DNA from: DATFRY01 sp963764695
GTDB lineage: Bacteria > Myxococcota_A > Polyangia > Haliangiales > Haliangiaceae
DNA: 64,000 nt
Assembly: GCA_963764695.1 (NCBI GenBank)
Contig: CAVXTW010000002.1
Location: forward strand, 496,001-560,000
Reading direction: 5' to 3'
The position numbers were made by a program, and so were the translations under genes. Position 1 is the first letter of the stretch; each line of letters starts with the position of its first letter. The notes under the pieces were generated by a model. That model saw only the letters and a list, made by a program, of their open reading frames with translations, was not told the origin of the DNA and did no database searches. Shown in pieces: positions 32,111-40,353 of this stretch.

Positions 32111-32146
32111 CTCCACGTAGTAAGGTGCGCACCCTGTGTCCAGCCG
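32111..32146. repeat. Copy B of the 36-bp dispersed repeat
   Basis: Matches copy A at 30171-30206, palindrome GGTGCGCACC at 32124-32133. On the minus strand TGGACA and TACGTG are 17 bp apart, as in copy A. The GTG start of the methyltransferase lies inside it (32136). It could be a promoter for the FG-GAP gene or a bidirectional operator. Confidence 0.5.
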
Positions 32147-33500
32147 ACCGCGCATCCCAGGCCGCAAGCCGCCCCGTTCCTCGGGCCGCTCCGGCCATGG
32201 CCAGGCGCAGGACCGGCCGGCGGATGGCCGCCAGCGCCGATCGCTGTCGCAGGCGCGGTCGGGCGGGCGCATCGAGCGGGGCGGCGAGCCGCAACTGGCC
32301 GAGGCGCTGGCGGATGCCCTGGCGGCGGCGCAGCGCGAGGACGACGTCGGCCAGACCCTGACCCACGGCTTTCACACGTACCCGGCGCGCATGCATCCGG
32401 CCACCGCGCGCCACCTGATCGGGCTGGCCCGGCGACCCGACGCGGCGGTGCTGGATCCGTTCTGCGGCTCCGGCACGACGCTGGTCGAGGCGCGCGCCGC
32501 AGGGATGAGCGCGCTGGGCGGCGACCTCAACCCGCTGGCGGTGCTGATCGCGCGGGCCAAGGTGTGGACCGCGTCGCCGGCGCGTCGCCGGTCGGCGCTG
32601 TCGGCCGGTCGCGAGATCACGGCCGCGGCGATGGAGGAGGTCAAGGCGGCGCGGCGGGCCGGGTACGAGGCGTCGCCGCTGCGGCGCTCGGGCAAGGATC
32701 CGGCCGGGCGCGATCGCGCGGTCGGCGAGTGGTTCGCGCCGCACGTGCGCCGCGAGCTGGAGACGCTGGCCGGCATGGTCAACGAGGCGGGCGAGCGCGA
32801 CAGCGAGGCGGGCGACGTGCTGCGCGCGGTGCTGTCGTCGATCCTGTACAAGGTGTCGAAGCGCGCCTCGGACACGGATCCGAGCCAGGTGGTGCGGCAG
32901 ATCGCGCGCGGCGCGGCGACCCGTCTGTTCGACCGCCGGATGGCGCAGCTGTTCGGCGGGCTCGACGATCTGGCCGCGGTGCGCGGACCGATGGCGCACG
33001 TGGTGTGCGTCAACGCGCGCCGCATCGGCGGACACGCTGCCGCCGGCCGCACGGACCTCGTGCTGACCTCGCCGCCCTACGCCGGCACCTACGACTACGC
33101 CGACCAGCACCGGCTGCGCATGATCTTTCTCGGCCTCGACCCGCGCGGACTGGAGCGCGGAGAGATCGGCGCGCGGCCGCAGTTCGGCGGCGGGCCGCAG
33201 AAGCGCGATCGCGCGCTGGACCAGACCCGCGCGTCGCTGGGCGCGGCGCTGGCCGAGATGGCGCGCGCGCTGGTCGTGGGCGGACGCGCCGCGCTGGTCA
33301 TCGGCGACTCGCTGGCCGGCGGTGTCGCGGTGCGCGCCGACCGCCTGCTCGCCGATGCGCTGGCCGGCAGCGCGGTCAAGTCGGACCTCGGGCTGGTCGC
33401 CTGGGCCCGGCAGGAGCGGTTGACGCTGGGCCGCGCCGAGGCGCGCGCGTTCGCCGGCGCCGCCAAGAACGAGCACGTCATCCTGCTCGAGCGTCGCTAG
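32136..33500 (+). CDS. DNA methyltransferase (N4/N6 aminomethylase), orphan
   Basis: 454 aa from GTG 32136; the first ~45 residues are basic and poorly structured, so the true start may be later. Two amino-methyltransferase motifs: LDPFCGSGTTLVEARAAGM (SAM-binding, motif I) and LVLTSPPYAGTYDYADQH (catalytic TSPPY motif IV, the type used by N4-cytosine and N6-adenine methylases). Motif I precedes motif IV, the N6-gamma/beta-type order. No restriction endonuclease gene is adjacent. The recognition region between them is long and unlike known enzymes, so the target sequence is unknown. Confidence 0.9.
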   Translation: MSSRPRIPGRKPPRSSGRSGHGQAQDRPADGRQRRSLSQARSGGRIERGGEPQLAEALADALAAAQREDDVGQTLTHGFHTYPARMHPATARHLIGLARRPDAAVLDPFCGSGTTLVEARAAGMSALGGDLNPLAVLIARAKVWTASPARRRSALSAGREITAAAMEEVKAARRAGYEASPLRRSGKDPAGRDRAVGEWFAPHVRRELETLAGMVNEAGERDSEAGDVLRAVLSSILYKVSKRASDTDPSQVVRQIARGAATRLFDRRMAQLFGGLDDLAAVRGPMAHVVCVNARRIGGHAAAGRTDLVLTSPPYAGTYDYADQHRLRMIFLGLDPRGLERGEIGARPQFGGGPQKRDRALDQTRASLGAALAEMARALVVGGRAALVIGDSLAGGVAVRADRLLADALAGSAVKSDLGLVAWARQERLTLGRAEARAFAGAAKNEHVILLERR

Positions 33501-33747
33501 TTACGGCGACACGATCGCTGCGGTGTCCGGCGCTGAACGGTGCGCTGTAATGGGCATTGCATCGGGACTGATGCTCACGACTGGTGCTCGTGTCGAATTT
33601 GTCTCCGCGCACGTCTCGACGTGAGCGTTCGGGGCACAGCGCGGCGAGGACGGCGTTGCGGGCCGCGCGCAATGAGCGCCGCCGGGTGCGGTGGTCTGTC
33701 GCTTGCACTTCGTGACTGCACTGCAATCGTGGTGTGGAGAGAGATCG

Positions 33748-34134
33748 ATGATGAAGCGACGACTGATGAAGACGTCCTGGTCGCGCGGACTGCAAGCTCT
33801 GCTCGCGGCCTCCTGCCTGGTACTGGCCGGTTGCGCTGCCGAGGAGGCGATGGCGGAGGGCGACGAGAGCTTCGCCGATGACAGTGGCGGGATGGCGCCC
33901 GACGAGGAAGGCACCACCGACGAGCCGCTCGAGGAGCCGGGCGACGAGGTGGCCACCGACCAGGCGCCCGAGGAGAGCGGGCCAGAGGAGCAGCCGGAGG
34001 AGGAGATCGGCGAGTCGGACGATCCGGCCGGGGCCGCGTGCGCCGGCTACGGCCAGCGCTGCGGCGGGTCGACCTCGTGCTGCAGCGGCCTGGTCTGCGG
34101 GTTCGACGGATACATCCGCTACTGTCGCCACTAG
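33748..34134 (+). CDS. Lipoprotein with knottin-like cysteine-knot tail
   Basis: 128 aa, start ATG at 33748 with GGAGAGAG upstream. Lipobox VLAGC, then about 65 acidic residues (Glu/Asp/Pro repeats) as a linker, then a tiny tail of about 30 residues with six cysteines: C-x6-C-x5-CC-x4-C-x8-C. That is the exact pattern of an inhibitor-cystine-knot (knottin, conotoxin-like) peptide. The acidic linker would hold the knot away from the membrane. Function unknown; binding or inhibition of a protein or peptide is a guess. Upstream 33501-33747 holds nothing I recognise. Confidence 0.65.
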   Translation: MMKRRLMKTSWSRGLQALLAASCLVLAGCAAEEAMAEGDESFADDSGGMAPDEEGTTDEPLEEPGDEVATDQAPEESGPEEQPEEEIGESDDPAGAACAGYGQRCGGSTSCCSGLVCGFDGYIRYCRH

Positions 34135-34652
34135 CCAGAGCGCGAGATGCGCTCCCCTGCGCCGATTGGCACGCCGAGGAAAGCAGCGCGCACCAGCAGG
34201 CCGGCGACGGCGTACATCGCCGCGAGGCGCGCCAGGCTGGCCACCTCCCAGCGCTCAGCGCGCGCCTTCCACTCCGCCTGTGCGATCGCGCCGGCGGGGT
34301 CACCTGTGAGCGCCGTGAGCTCGGGAAGGTACCAGGCGAGGGTCGCGACGAGGACCAGCGCGTAGACGAGGGCCGCCGCGCCGGCGAGGCGGCGAGGGTG
34401 GCCGCGGAGCAGCGCGAACGCCGCGACGCTGAGGGTCAGCGTGGGAATGTGCACCACCCGCCACCAGCGACCGGTGTCGATGGCATGGGCACCGTGGAAC
34501 ATCGCCAGCGAGCCGGGCGGCGCGGCCGTCCACTCCGGCACGATCACCACGTGCTCGTAGCTGCCCGCGGCGCACACGTACACCGCGGCGAGCATCGCGA
34601 CCCACAGGACCAAGCTGCCGCGGCGGCTCGGCGCATTCAGCACCTCTGACAT
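34131..34652 (-). CDS. DUF1772-like four-helix membrane protein
   Basis: 173 aa with four hydrophobic helices. The opening VLWVAMLAAVYVCAAGSYEHVVIVPEW and the W-P motif WRVVHIPTLTLSVAAFALL fit the DUF1772/anthrone-oxygenase-like membrane proteins. Divergent from the LysR gene by 48 bp and probably under its control. It overlaps the stop of the knottin gene by 4 bp on the other strand. Role unknown; such proteins are sometimes described as heme- or quinone-linked. Confidence 0.55.
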   Translation of the reverse strand: MSEVLNAPSRRGSLVLWVAMLAAVYVCAAGSYEHVVIVPEWTAAPPGSLAMFHGAHAIDTGRWWRVVHIPTLTLSVAAFALLRGHPRRLAGAAALVYALVLVATLAWYLPELTALTGDPAGAIAQAEWKARAERWEVASLARLAAMYAVAGLLVRAAFLGVPIGAGERISRSG

Positions 34653-34688
34653 GGCATGAGATGTACCGGTTCGGGTGCGGAGCGGTCA

Positions 34689-34713
34689 TGATATCTCGTG
34701 ATGCCGGATATCA
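34689..34713. promoter_or_regulatory. TGATATC...GATATCA inverted repeat at LysR start
   Basis: TGATATC (34689-34695) and GATATCA (34707-34713), 11 bp apart. The pair straddles the LysR start codon, and its position between the divergent DUF1772 and LysR genes fits a LysR autoregulatory box. Position-based call. Confidence 0.4.
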
Positions 34714-35618
34714 CCGCCGTGAATCTATCCAGCGTCAACCTGAACCTCCTCGTCACGCTGGATGCCGTGTTGTCGACCCGGAGCGCCACGGTGGCCGCGT
34801 CGCGCCTCCACCTCACCCAGTCGGCGGTGAGCAACGCACTCCGGCGGGCGCGGGCCCTGTTCGGCGACGCGCTCGTCATCCGGAATGGCAGCGGCTTCTC
34901 GCTGACCCCCAGGGCCGAGGCGCTCGCCCCCGACCTCCGGGCCGCGCTCGACGAGATGCGGCGCCTCCTGGCGGGCGACGCACCCGCGCCACGCTGGTTG
35001 TCGATCGCTTGCCTGGACGCGGTCGGCATCGCGCTCCTCCCCGGCCTCTTGCTGCTCATCGAGGAGCGCCTGCCCGGCACGCGGCTCCGCGCGCTCACTC
35101 CCGAGCACGTGCGCTCGGTCGGCATCGATCGCTCGGACGTGGACCTCATCGTTGGCGCGCCGCCCGAGCTGCCGGCCGGCTGCGAGGCCGAGGCCCTCTT
35201 CGAAGATCCCATGGTCGCCATCGCCACGCGGCGGCACCCAGCGATCAAGTCGCGCCTCTCGCTCGAGACCTACGCGCGACTCCCCCACGCCGAGCTCGGC
35301 GTCTTCGGCGAGCCCGAAGATCGCGTCGATCGCGCCCTGGCCGCGCTCGGCCGCTCGCGACGCATCGCGGTGGTGGTGCCACATCTGACCGCGTTGCCCT
35401 TCCTCGTCGCCGGCAGCGAGCGCATCGCCACGGTCACGCGGAGCGTCGCGCGCCGCTTCGCCGTGCCGCTCGATCTCGCGCTGTATCGCCCGCCGGTCGG
35501 CCTGGCGCCCGTCGTGGTGAAGATGGTCTGGCACCGCCGGCGCGCCGCGGATCCTACCCACCTCACGCTCCGCGAGCTGGTGCGACGCGCGACGCGCGGC
35601 ATGGCCCGCGCGCCCTGA
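34701..35618 (+). CDS. LysR-family transcriptional regulator
   Basis: 305 aa from ATG 34701; a GTG at 34698 overlaps it. N-terminal HTH: NLNLLVTLDAVLSTRSATVAASRLHLTQSAVSNALRRARALFGDALVIRNGSGFSLT, matching the NodD/PcpR-type LysR opening. The effector domain follows (residues 95-300) with ERLPGTRLRALTPEHV and the strand pair near VVVPHLTALPFLVAGSERIATV. Divergent from the DUF1772-like gene, its most likely target. Inducer unknown. Confidence 0.92.
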   Translation: MPDITAVNLSSVNLNLLVTLDAVLSTRSATVAASRLHLTQSAVSNALRRARALFGDALVIRNGSGFSLTPRAEALAPDLRAALDEMRRLLAGDAPAPRWLSIACLDAVGIALLPGLLLLIEERLPGTRLRALTPEHVRSVGIDRSDVDLIVGAPPELPAGCEAEALFEDPMVAIATRRHPAIKSRLSLETYARLPHAELGVFGEPEDRVDRALAALGRSRRIAVVVPHLTALPFLVAGSERIATVTRSVARRFAVPLDLALYRPPVGLAPVVVKMVWHRRRAADPTHLTLRELVRRATRGMARAP

Positions 35619-35702
35619 CGCGCGTGCCTAGGGCGAGGACGATGGATCGCGTTCGAGCCGCGCGCGGGCCCCTGCGGGGGCACCGCAGGCAGACGGTTCG
35701 GC

Positions 35703-36341
35703 TCAACGCTTGGGGGAACTCGTGGTGCGCTTGATCTCGTGTGGATCGGTCGACTGCGCCGCCGGGGTCTCGAGGCAGGCGGCGTAGATCGCGCGCACGC
35801 GCGGACAGGCGCCGAGGTCGGCCCGGAAGCGCTCCTCGGCGTTGCGCACCTGCGGCACCAGGAACAGGTCGGCCATCGTGATCTGGTCGCCCGCGCTGTA
35901 GCGGCCGCCGCTGCGCGCGACGTGGGCCTCGTAGGCGACGAGGCCGCGCTCGATCCAGCGGCACGACCAGACCCGCTGGGCCTCCGCGTCCGGCGAGATC
36001 GCCTCGCGCGTGATCGTGTTCTGCAGCGGGTGGACGCCGGAGTTGATGATCTGGACCAGCTCGCGGACGTGGGCGCGCTGCCGCGGATCGGCGGGCAGGA
36101 GCGCCGGCTGCGGCATGGTCTCGTCGAGCCACTCGATGATGGCGACGCTCTCGGTGAGCAGGCTGCCGTCGTCGAGCTCGAGGGTGGGGACCGCGTGCAT
36201 CGGGTTGAGCGGAGCCAGGACGGTGTGGTGCTCGCCGCGGGCGATGTCGATCATCACGCTCTCGTACGCCACCTGCTTGAGCGCCAGCGCCCAGCGCACG
36301 CGCCACGACGCCGACGAGATCCGGCCCTCGTACAGCCTCAT
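35703..36341 (-). CDS. Glutathione S-transferase, maleylacetoacetate-isomerase-like
   Basis: 212 aa. The N-terminal thioredoxin-like domain contains the zeta-class SSASWRVRWAL (the usual SSCSWRVR with Cys replaced by Ala) and VPTLELDDGSLLTESVAIIEWLDE, the glutathione-binding region. The C-terminal helical domain has GDQITMADLFLVPQVRNAEERF. Zeta GSTs isomerise maleylacetoacetate in tyrosine breakdown or dechlorinate; loss of the motif Cys may change the activity. Start overlaps the upstream AhpD-like stop (ATGA). Confidence 0.87.
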   Translation of the reverse strand: MRLYEGRISSASWRVRWALALKQVAYESVMIDIARGEHHTVLAPLNPMHAVPTLELDDGSLLTESVAIIEWLDETMPQPALLPADPRQRAHVRELVQIINSGVHPLQNTITREAISPDAEAQRVWSCRWIERGLVAYEAHVARSGGRYSAGDQITMADLFLVPQVRNAEERFRADLGACPRVRAIYAACLETPAAQSTDPHEIKRTTSSPKR

Positions 36342-36940
36342 GGCCGGCCCGCGCCGGCCGGGAACGGCGCGGCCCAGGACTCCTCCGCGATGGCGGCGCC
36401 GTTGATGACGTAGGCGATCAGACGGTACCAGCCGGCCAGGACCAGGAGCTCGATCAGCTGGGCCGGCGCCCAGTGGGCGGCCAGCCCGGTCCAGAGATCC
36501 TGCGAGACGGTGGCGCCGTCGTGCAGCTCGTCGGCCAGTCGGATGAGAAGCGCGTCGCGCGGCGACCAGGCGGCGTGGGCGGCGTCGCCAATCGCGGTCG
36601 CGGCGATCTGCTCGTCGGTCAGGCCGACCGCGCGGCCGAACGCGCGCGCGTGCACGCCCCACTCGTAGGCGGCGCCGGCGCGGGCGCAGGTGCGGTGGAT
36701 GACGATCTCGCGCTCGCGAGGGTCGAGCAGCCCGTGGCCGAGCAGACCGGCGCCGAGCGGGCGCATGCGGCTGAACAGCTCCTCGTGCACGGCCAGGGTG
36801 CGGAACAGCGCGAGCGGCGGGAACGGGCTGTCCGGCGGCATCCAGCGCTTCAGCATGGCCTCGACCTCGGGCCGGTAGGGCGGACCGAGCGGCTCGATGC
36901 GAGGGGACGGCGTGTCCGGGCTTGGTACCGATGCGGTCAT
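36338..36940 (-). CDS. Carboxymuconolactone decarboxylase / AhpD-like protein
   Basis: 200 aa from the ATG at 36940. The core is HGLLDPREREIVIHRTCARAGAAYEWGVHARAFGRAVGLTDEQI, the CMD motif; the family's C-x2-C peroxidatic pair appears only as CARA, so the second Cys is missing and it is probably not a peroxidase. Four-codon overlap-type coupling with the GST downstream (ATGA). Divergent from the HxlR regulator at 37091, whose DNA-binding type often controls such redox genes. Substrate unknown. Confidence 0.82.
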   Translation of the reverse strand: MTASVPSPDTPSPRIEPLGPPYRPEVEAMLKRWMPPDSPFPPLALFRTLAVHEELFSRMRPLGAGLLGHGLLDPREREIVIHRTCARAGAAYEWGVHARAFGRAVGLTDEQIAATAIGDAAHAAWSPRDALLIRLADELHDGATVSQDLWTGLAAHWAPAQLIELLVLAGWYRLIAYVINGAAIAEESWAAPFPAGAGRP

Positions 36941-36967
36941 GGAGTACTCTCTTCCCGTGCTTCTGTT

Positions 36968-37004
36968 TTCGAAGCAAACCAAGGCTAGCTTCTGAATCCG
37001 AAGC
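36968..37004. promoter_or_regulatory. GAAGC/GCTTC boxes between HxlR and AhpD-like genes
   Basis: GAAGC at 36971-36975 and 37000-37004, and the inverted GCTTC at 36988-36992. It lies between the divergent AhpD-like/GST operon and the HxlR gene, the expected place for an HxlR operator. Weak by itself. Confidence 0.35.
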
Positions 37005-37090
37005 GGTCAAGACAGCGTCGGCCCGCCCCGGCCACGAGCCCTCCGCGGCCCGGCCGGCCGACCCGCGGCTCCCGCACCGGGCGGCCGATC

Positions 37091-37390
37091 ATGGCGCTCC
37101 TCGACCTGCTCGGCCGGCGCTGGACCCTGCGCGTGATCTGGGAGCTGCGCCACGAGGCCCCCAGCTTCCGCGCCCTGCAGGCCCGCTGCCACGACGTGTC
37201 GTCGAGCGTGCTCAGCCAGCGCCTGGCCGAGCTGCGCGACGCCGGCATCGCCGCGCCCGGCGACGACGGCGGCTACGCCCTCACCGCGGAGGGCCGCGCA
37301 CTCCTCGAGGCGCTGGCCCCGATGGACACCTGGGCGCGCAGATGGGCCGAGCGCCAGGGACCCTCGAAGACCGGTCGCCGCCCACGCTGA
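37091..37390 (+). CDS. HxlR-family winged-helix regulator
   Basis: 99 aa from the ATG at 37091. DLLGRRWTLRVIWELRHEAPSFRALQARCHDVSSSVLSQRLAELRDAGI is the complete HxlR/MarR-like fold with the recognition helix SSSVLSQRL, and YALTAEGRALLEAL is the wing. One cysteine in the recognition region (ARCHD) could be redox-active. Divergent from the AhpD-like/GST operon, its probable target. Upstream coding could extend the N-terminus, but no better start is visible. Family members respond to aldehydes or disulfide stress. Confidence 0.85.
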   Translation: MALLDLLGRRWTLRVIWELRHEAPSFRALQARCHDVSSSVLSQRLAELRDAGIAAPGDDGGYALTAEGRALLEALAPMDTWARRWAERQGPSKTGRRPR

Positions 37391-37398
37391 CGATCCGC

Positions 37399-39144
37399 TC
37401 ACATCGGCGGGCGCTGGTTCCACACGTTCAGGGCCTCTTCCAGCGCGACGCCGACCTCGCACAGCGTGCCCTCGTCGTAGAGGCGGCCCCACAGGGTCAC
37501 GCAGCGCGGGACGGGGAAGCGCGGGCCGCTGTCCGGCTCCCGGTCGTCGAAGCCGGTGCGCGAGCGGCGGTCGACGAAGCCGGCGCGCAGGGTGAGCGAC
37601 GGGTGGCCGGTGAAGTTGGTGGCGACGAGGAGCTGCTCGTTGGGCGGGCTGACGATGAGGTCGACCCTGGCCATCATGCGGGCCATCTCCTCCATGGCGC
37701 GGCGGCGCAGGCGCTCGGCCTGCACCAGGTCCACCGCCGAGATGAAGCGGGCGGCCCGGAACGTGTTGGGCCACGCTTCGCGGTCCTGGCGCTTGAGCTG
37801 ATCGTCCTGGTTGGTGAGGGTGAGCGGCTCGAACGCGGCCGCGGCCTCGGCGAGCATGATGGGAAGGAGCGCCTCGAACGGCAGCTTGGGCAGCTCGATC
37901 TCGACCAGCTTGGCGCCCAGCTGGCGCAGCGCGCGCAGCGCTGCGATGTCCGGGCCGGTGGCCTGCTTGCCCTCGAACCACTCGCGCACGTATCCGACCG
38001 CCCGGTCGCGCGCGCCGCGGCGGGCGTCGAAGCGGAGCGGGCGCGTGCGCGACGCCGGATCGCCGTCGTCGCGCCCGTGGATGGCATCGAGAACCATGGC
38101 GCAGTCCTCGACCGTGCGGCCCAGCGCGCCCACCTTGTCCAGCGACCAGCAGAGCGGCATGGTGCCGGTGCGCGGCACACGGCCGAAGGTCGGGCGCAGC
38201 CCCACCGAGCCGCAGCGGTTCGACGGTGACACGATCGAGCCCAGCGTCTCGGTGCCGATGGCGAAGCCGACCAGGCCGGCCGCGGCCGCCGCCGCCGAGC
38301 CGGAGCTCGAACCGCTCGAGCCCTCCTTCCGGTTCCACGGATTGCGCGTGCGGCCGCCGAACCAGACGTCGCCGTAGGCCAGCGCGCCGACGCTGAGCTT
38401 GGCGCACAGCACCGCGCCGGCCCTGGCCAGCCGCTCGACGACGACCGCGTCGCGCGCCGGGATCCGCCCCTGGTACGGCTCGGCCCCCCACGTGGTGGCG
38501 ATGCCCCTGGTGTCGAACAGATCCTTGAGCCCGTACGGGATGCCGTGCAGCGGACCGCGCAGACGGCCGCGCCGGATCTCCTGGTCGGCCTCGGCGGCCT
38601 GGGCGCGCGCCAGATCCGCGGTCGAGGTGACGACGCACTCGAGGGCCGGGCCGTGCTCTTTCAGCCGCGCCAGGTAGAGGTCGGTCAGCGCCGCGCTGGT
38701 GATCTTGCGCCGGCGCAGGAGCTGGTGCAGCTGACCCAGCGGCGCGAACGCGATGTCCGCGTCGCCCGCCGGCAGGTCGCGCCCGGGCGGCGACGACCAG
38801 CGCACACTGGCGCGCTCCTCCGGCAGGATCGTCCCCGGCAGGACCGGATCGAAGGTGACCGCCGGCGCCAGGTCGAACGGCAGATCGAGGGCGCGCCGCT
38901 TGCGCACCAGGTCGAGCTGCTCGTCGAGCGTCTGCACCAGGAGCCAGCGCTCGTCGGGCGTGTACTCGACCCACATGATCCGCTCGGCCGCCTCGATCGT
39001 GTCTGTCAACGGCGGATCCGGGTTGGGTCCGCCCTCGCCCGGCGGGACCCGGATGGCGCCGGCCGGGGCGCATGCGAGCGGCGCGAGTGGGATGGCGATG
39101 GCTGCCCCGGACGCGGCGAAGAACTGGCGGCGGTCGATGGTCAT
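37399..39144 (-). CDS. Amidase-signature family lipoprotein
   Basis: 581 aa from the ATG at 39144. The start MTIDRRQFFAASGAAIAI carries a Tat-like twin Arg and a lipobox-like PLAC, so it is probably exported and anchored. The amidase core has the Ser-cisSer-Lys triad: Lys in IPYGLKDLF, cis-Ser in GSSSGSAAAAAAG, nucleophile Ser in GTETLGSIVSPSN. It splits amide bonds in an unidentified compound. It sits between HxlR and the MshEN gene with no related neighbours. Confidence 0.88.
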   Translation of the reverse strand: MTIDRRQFFAASGAAIAIPLAPLACAPAGAIRVPPGEGGPNPDPPLTDTIEAAERIMWVEYTPDERWLLVQTLDEQLDLVRKRRALDLPFDLAPAVTFDPVLPGTILPEERASVRWSSPPGRDLPAGDADIAFAPLGQLHQLLRRRKITSAALTDLYLARLKEHGPALECVVTSTADLARAQAAEADQEIRRGRLRGPLHGIPYGLKDLFDTRGIATTWGAEPYQGRIPARDAVVVERLARAGAVLCAKLSVGALAYGDVWFGGRTRNPWNRKEGSSGSSSGSAAAAAAGLVGFAIGTETLGSIVSPSNRCGSVGLRPTFGRVPRTGTMPLCWSLDKVGALGRTVEDCAMVLDAIHGRDDGDPASRTRPLRFDARRGARDRAVGYVREWFEGKQATGPDIAALRALRQLGAKLVEIELPKLPFEALLPIMLAEAAAAFEPLTLTNQDDQLKRQDREAWPNTFRAARFISAVDLVQAERLRRRAMEEMARMMARVDLIVSPPNEQLLVATNFTGHPSLTLRAGFVDRRSRTGFDDREPDSGPRFPVPRCVTLWGRLYDEGTLCEVGVALEEALNVWNQRPPM

Positions 39145-39181
39145 TGCGATGGCGATTCCATTCCGGGGGGTACTGGACAGG

Positions 39182-40306
39182 TCAGCCCGGCTTGTCCGCG
39201 CGAGAGGCCTGGATGAGGCGGACATAGGCGCCGGCGGCGGCATGGCCGAGCTCGATCAGCTCGCGCGCGTGTGTCTCCGCGATGGAGCGCCCGCCGGGGC
39301 CGTGCGCGTAGAGCAGGTTGACCACGCGGCGCGCCACCAGGACCGGCACGACGAGCATGTCGGCCGGCGGATCGAGGGCGCCGAGCGCGACCCAGATCTG
39401 GCGCTCGACCGGTCGGCCGGCCGCCGGGCTCGGCCCGTGGTAGGCGCGCTGGGTGTCGAACGCGACCTGCAGCACCGACGAGCCGCCGAGCGGAACCGCC
39501 AGGCTCTCGATGGCCGCGCCGACCAGCGGCCGGCCCTGCGCGCTCATGCCTCGCCAGCCGATCGCGTTGCTGCCGCGCACCATGAGCAGCGCCGCGGCTC
39601 CCGCCCGCCCCTGCGCCGTCTCGATGATGTCGTCGGCAATCTGCTCGCGGTGCTGGGCGGCGGCCATGGAGTCGATCGCGTCGACCAGCGCGACGCGCGG
39701 CGGGCCGTGGCCGCGCGGGCGCGTCCGCGCGTCGGCCTCGCCGTTCGAGCGCGGCTTCGGCTCGAAGCGCACCACCGGCGCCGCCTCGGAGCCGGGCGGC
39801 TGGGTCCGCCGCCGCTCGCGCGTGCCGAAGGGCGGCTGCGCCCCATCCGGCTGGCGCAGGAAGCGCGGTCGCCGCGGGATGCCGAGCCGCTGCTCCAGGT
39901 AATAGAGGATGCGCAGCTCGGCCGCGACGTACGGCGTCACCGGGCAGCCCATGCGCCGGGCCAGGTCGGCCACGCGGTCGTGCTGGCGCGGATCGGCGAG
40001 CGCCACCGCGATGGTGTCCGGGCGCAGCGGCTCGGGGCCGAGCGGAAACGCGCAGTAGCGCTCGGCCAGGTCGGCGCCCAGCCGCGCCGCGGCGGCCGGA
40101 TCAGCGGCCTCGAGGCGCGCGACGGTGGCCAGCGGCACGCCGTGTACCTTCGACAGATAGAGGCCGAGCGTGTCGACATCGATGGCGCCCAGCTCGACGA
40201 GGTTGCTGCCCAGGCGGCCGCCGTACAGGACCTGCGCGCGCAGCGCCTCCTCCAGCTGACCGAGGCTGACGACCGCGTCGCGCAGGAGCAACGTCCCCAG
40301 CCGCAT
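39182..40306 (-). CDS. MshEN / GspE-N-type domain protein with variable tail
   Basis: 374 aa. The first 130 residues are the type II secretion/pilus ATPase N-terminal domain (MRLGTLLLRDAVVSLGQLEEALRAQVLYGGRLGSNLVELGAIDVDTLGLYL), which in MshE binds cyclic-di-GMP. There is no ATPase domain. A low-complexity Pro/Arg linker then leads to a GAF-like C-terminal domain (ALLMVRGSNAIGWRG, VPLGGSSVLQVAFDTQRAYHG, LVVPVLVARRVVNLLYAHG). Soluble. The combination suggests a small-molecule responsive regulator, perhaps in motility or secretion signalling. No operon partners. Confidence 0.8.
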   Translation of the reverse strand: MRLGTLLLRDAVVSLGQLEEALRAQVLYGGRLGSNLVELGAIDVDTLGLYLSKVHGVPLATVARLEAADPAAAARLGADLAERYCAFPLGPEPLRPDTIAVALADPRQHDRVADLARRMGCPVTPYVAAELRILYYLEQRLGIPRRPRFLRQPDGAQPPFGTRERRRTQPPGSEAAPVVRFEPKPRSNGEADARTRPRGHGPPRVALVDAIDSMAAAQHREQIADDIIETAQGRAGAAALLMVRGSNAIGWRGMSAQGRPLVGAAIESLAVPLGGSSVLQVAFDTQRAYHGPSPAAGRPVERQIWVALGALDPPADMLVVPVLVARRVVNLLYAHGPGGRSIAETHARELIELGHAAAGAYVRLIQASRADKPG

Positions 40307-40353
40307 GGCCTGGCCATGGTAACACGGTGCCTCCTGCTGCTACGGTCGCCCCC

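Noticed and set aside
31864..32135. RNA gene in the gap before the methylase
   Set aside because: Only a 7-bp dyad and the repeat copy are visible; no stable structure or terminator supports an RNA.
36941..37090. Longer N-terminus of the HxlR gene
   Set aside because: The upstream in-frame codons are Arg/Pro-rich and contain no start with a ribosome site; the ATG at 37091 fits the family.
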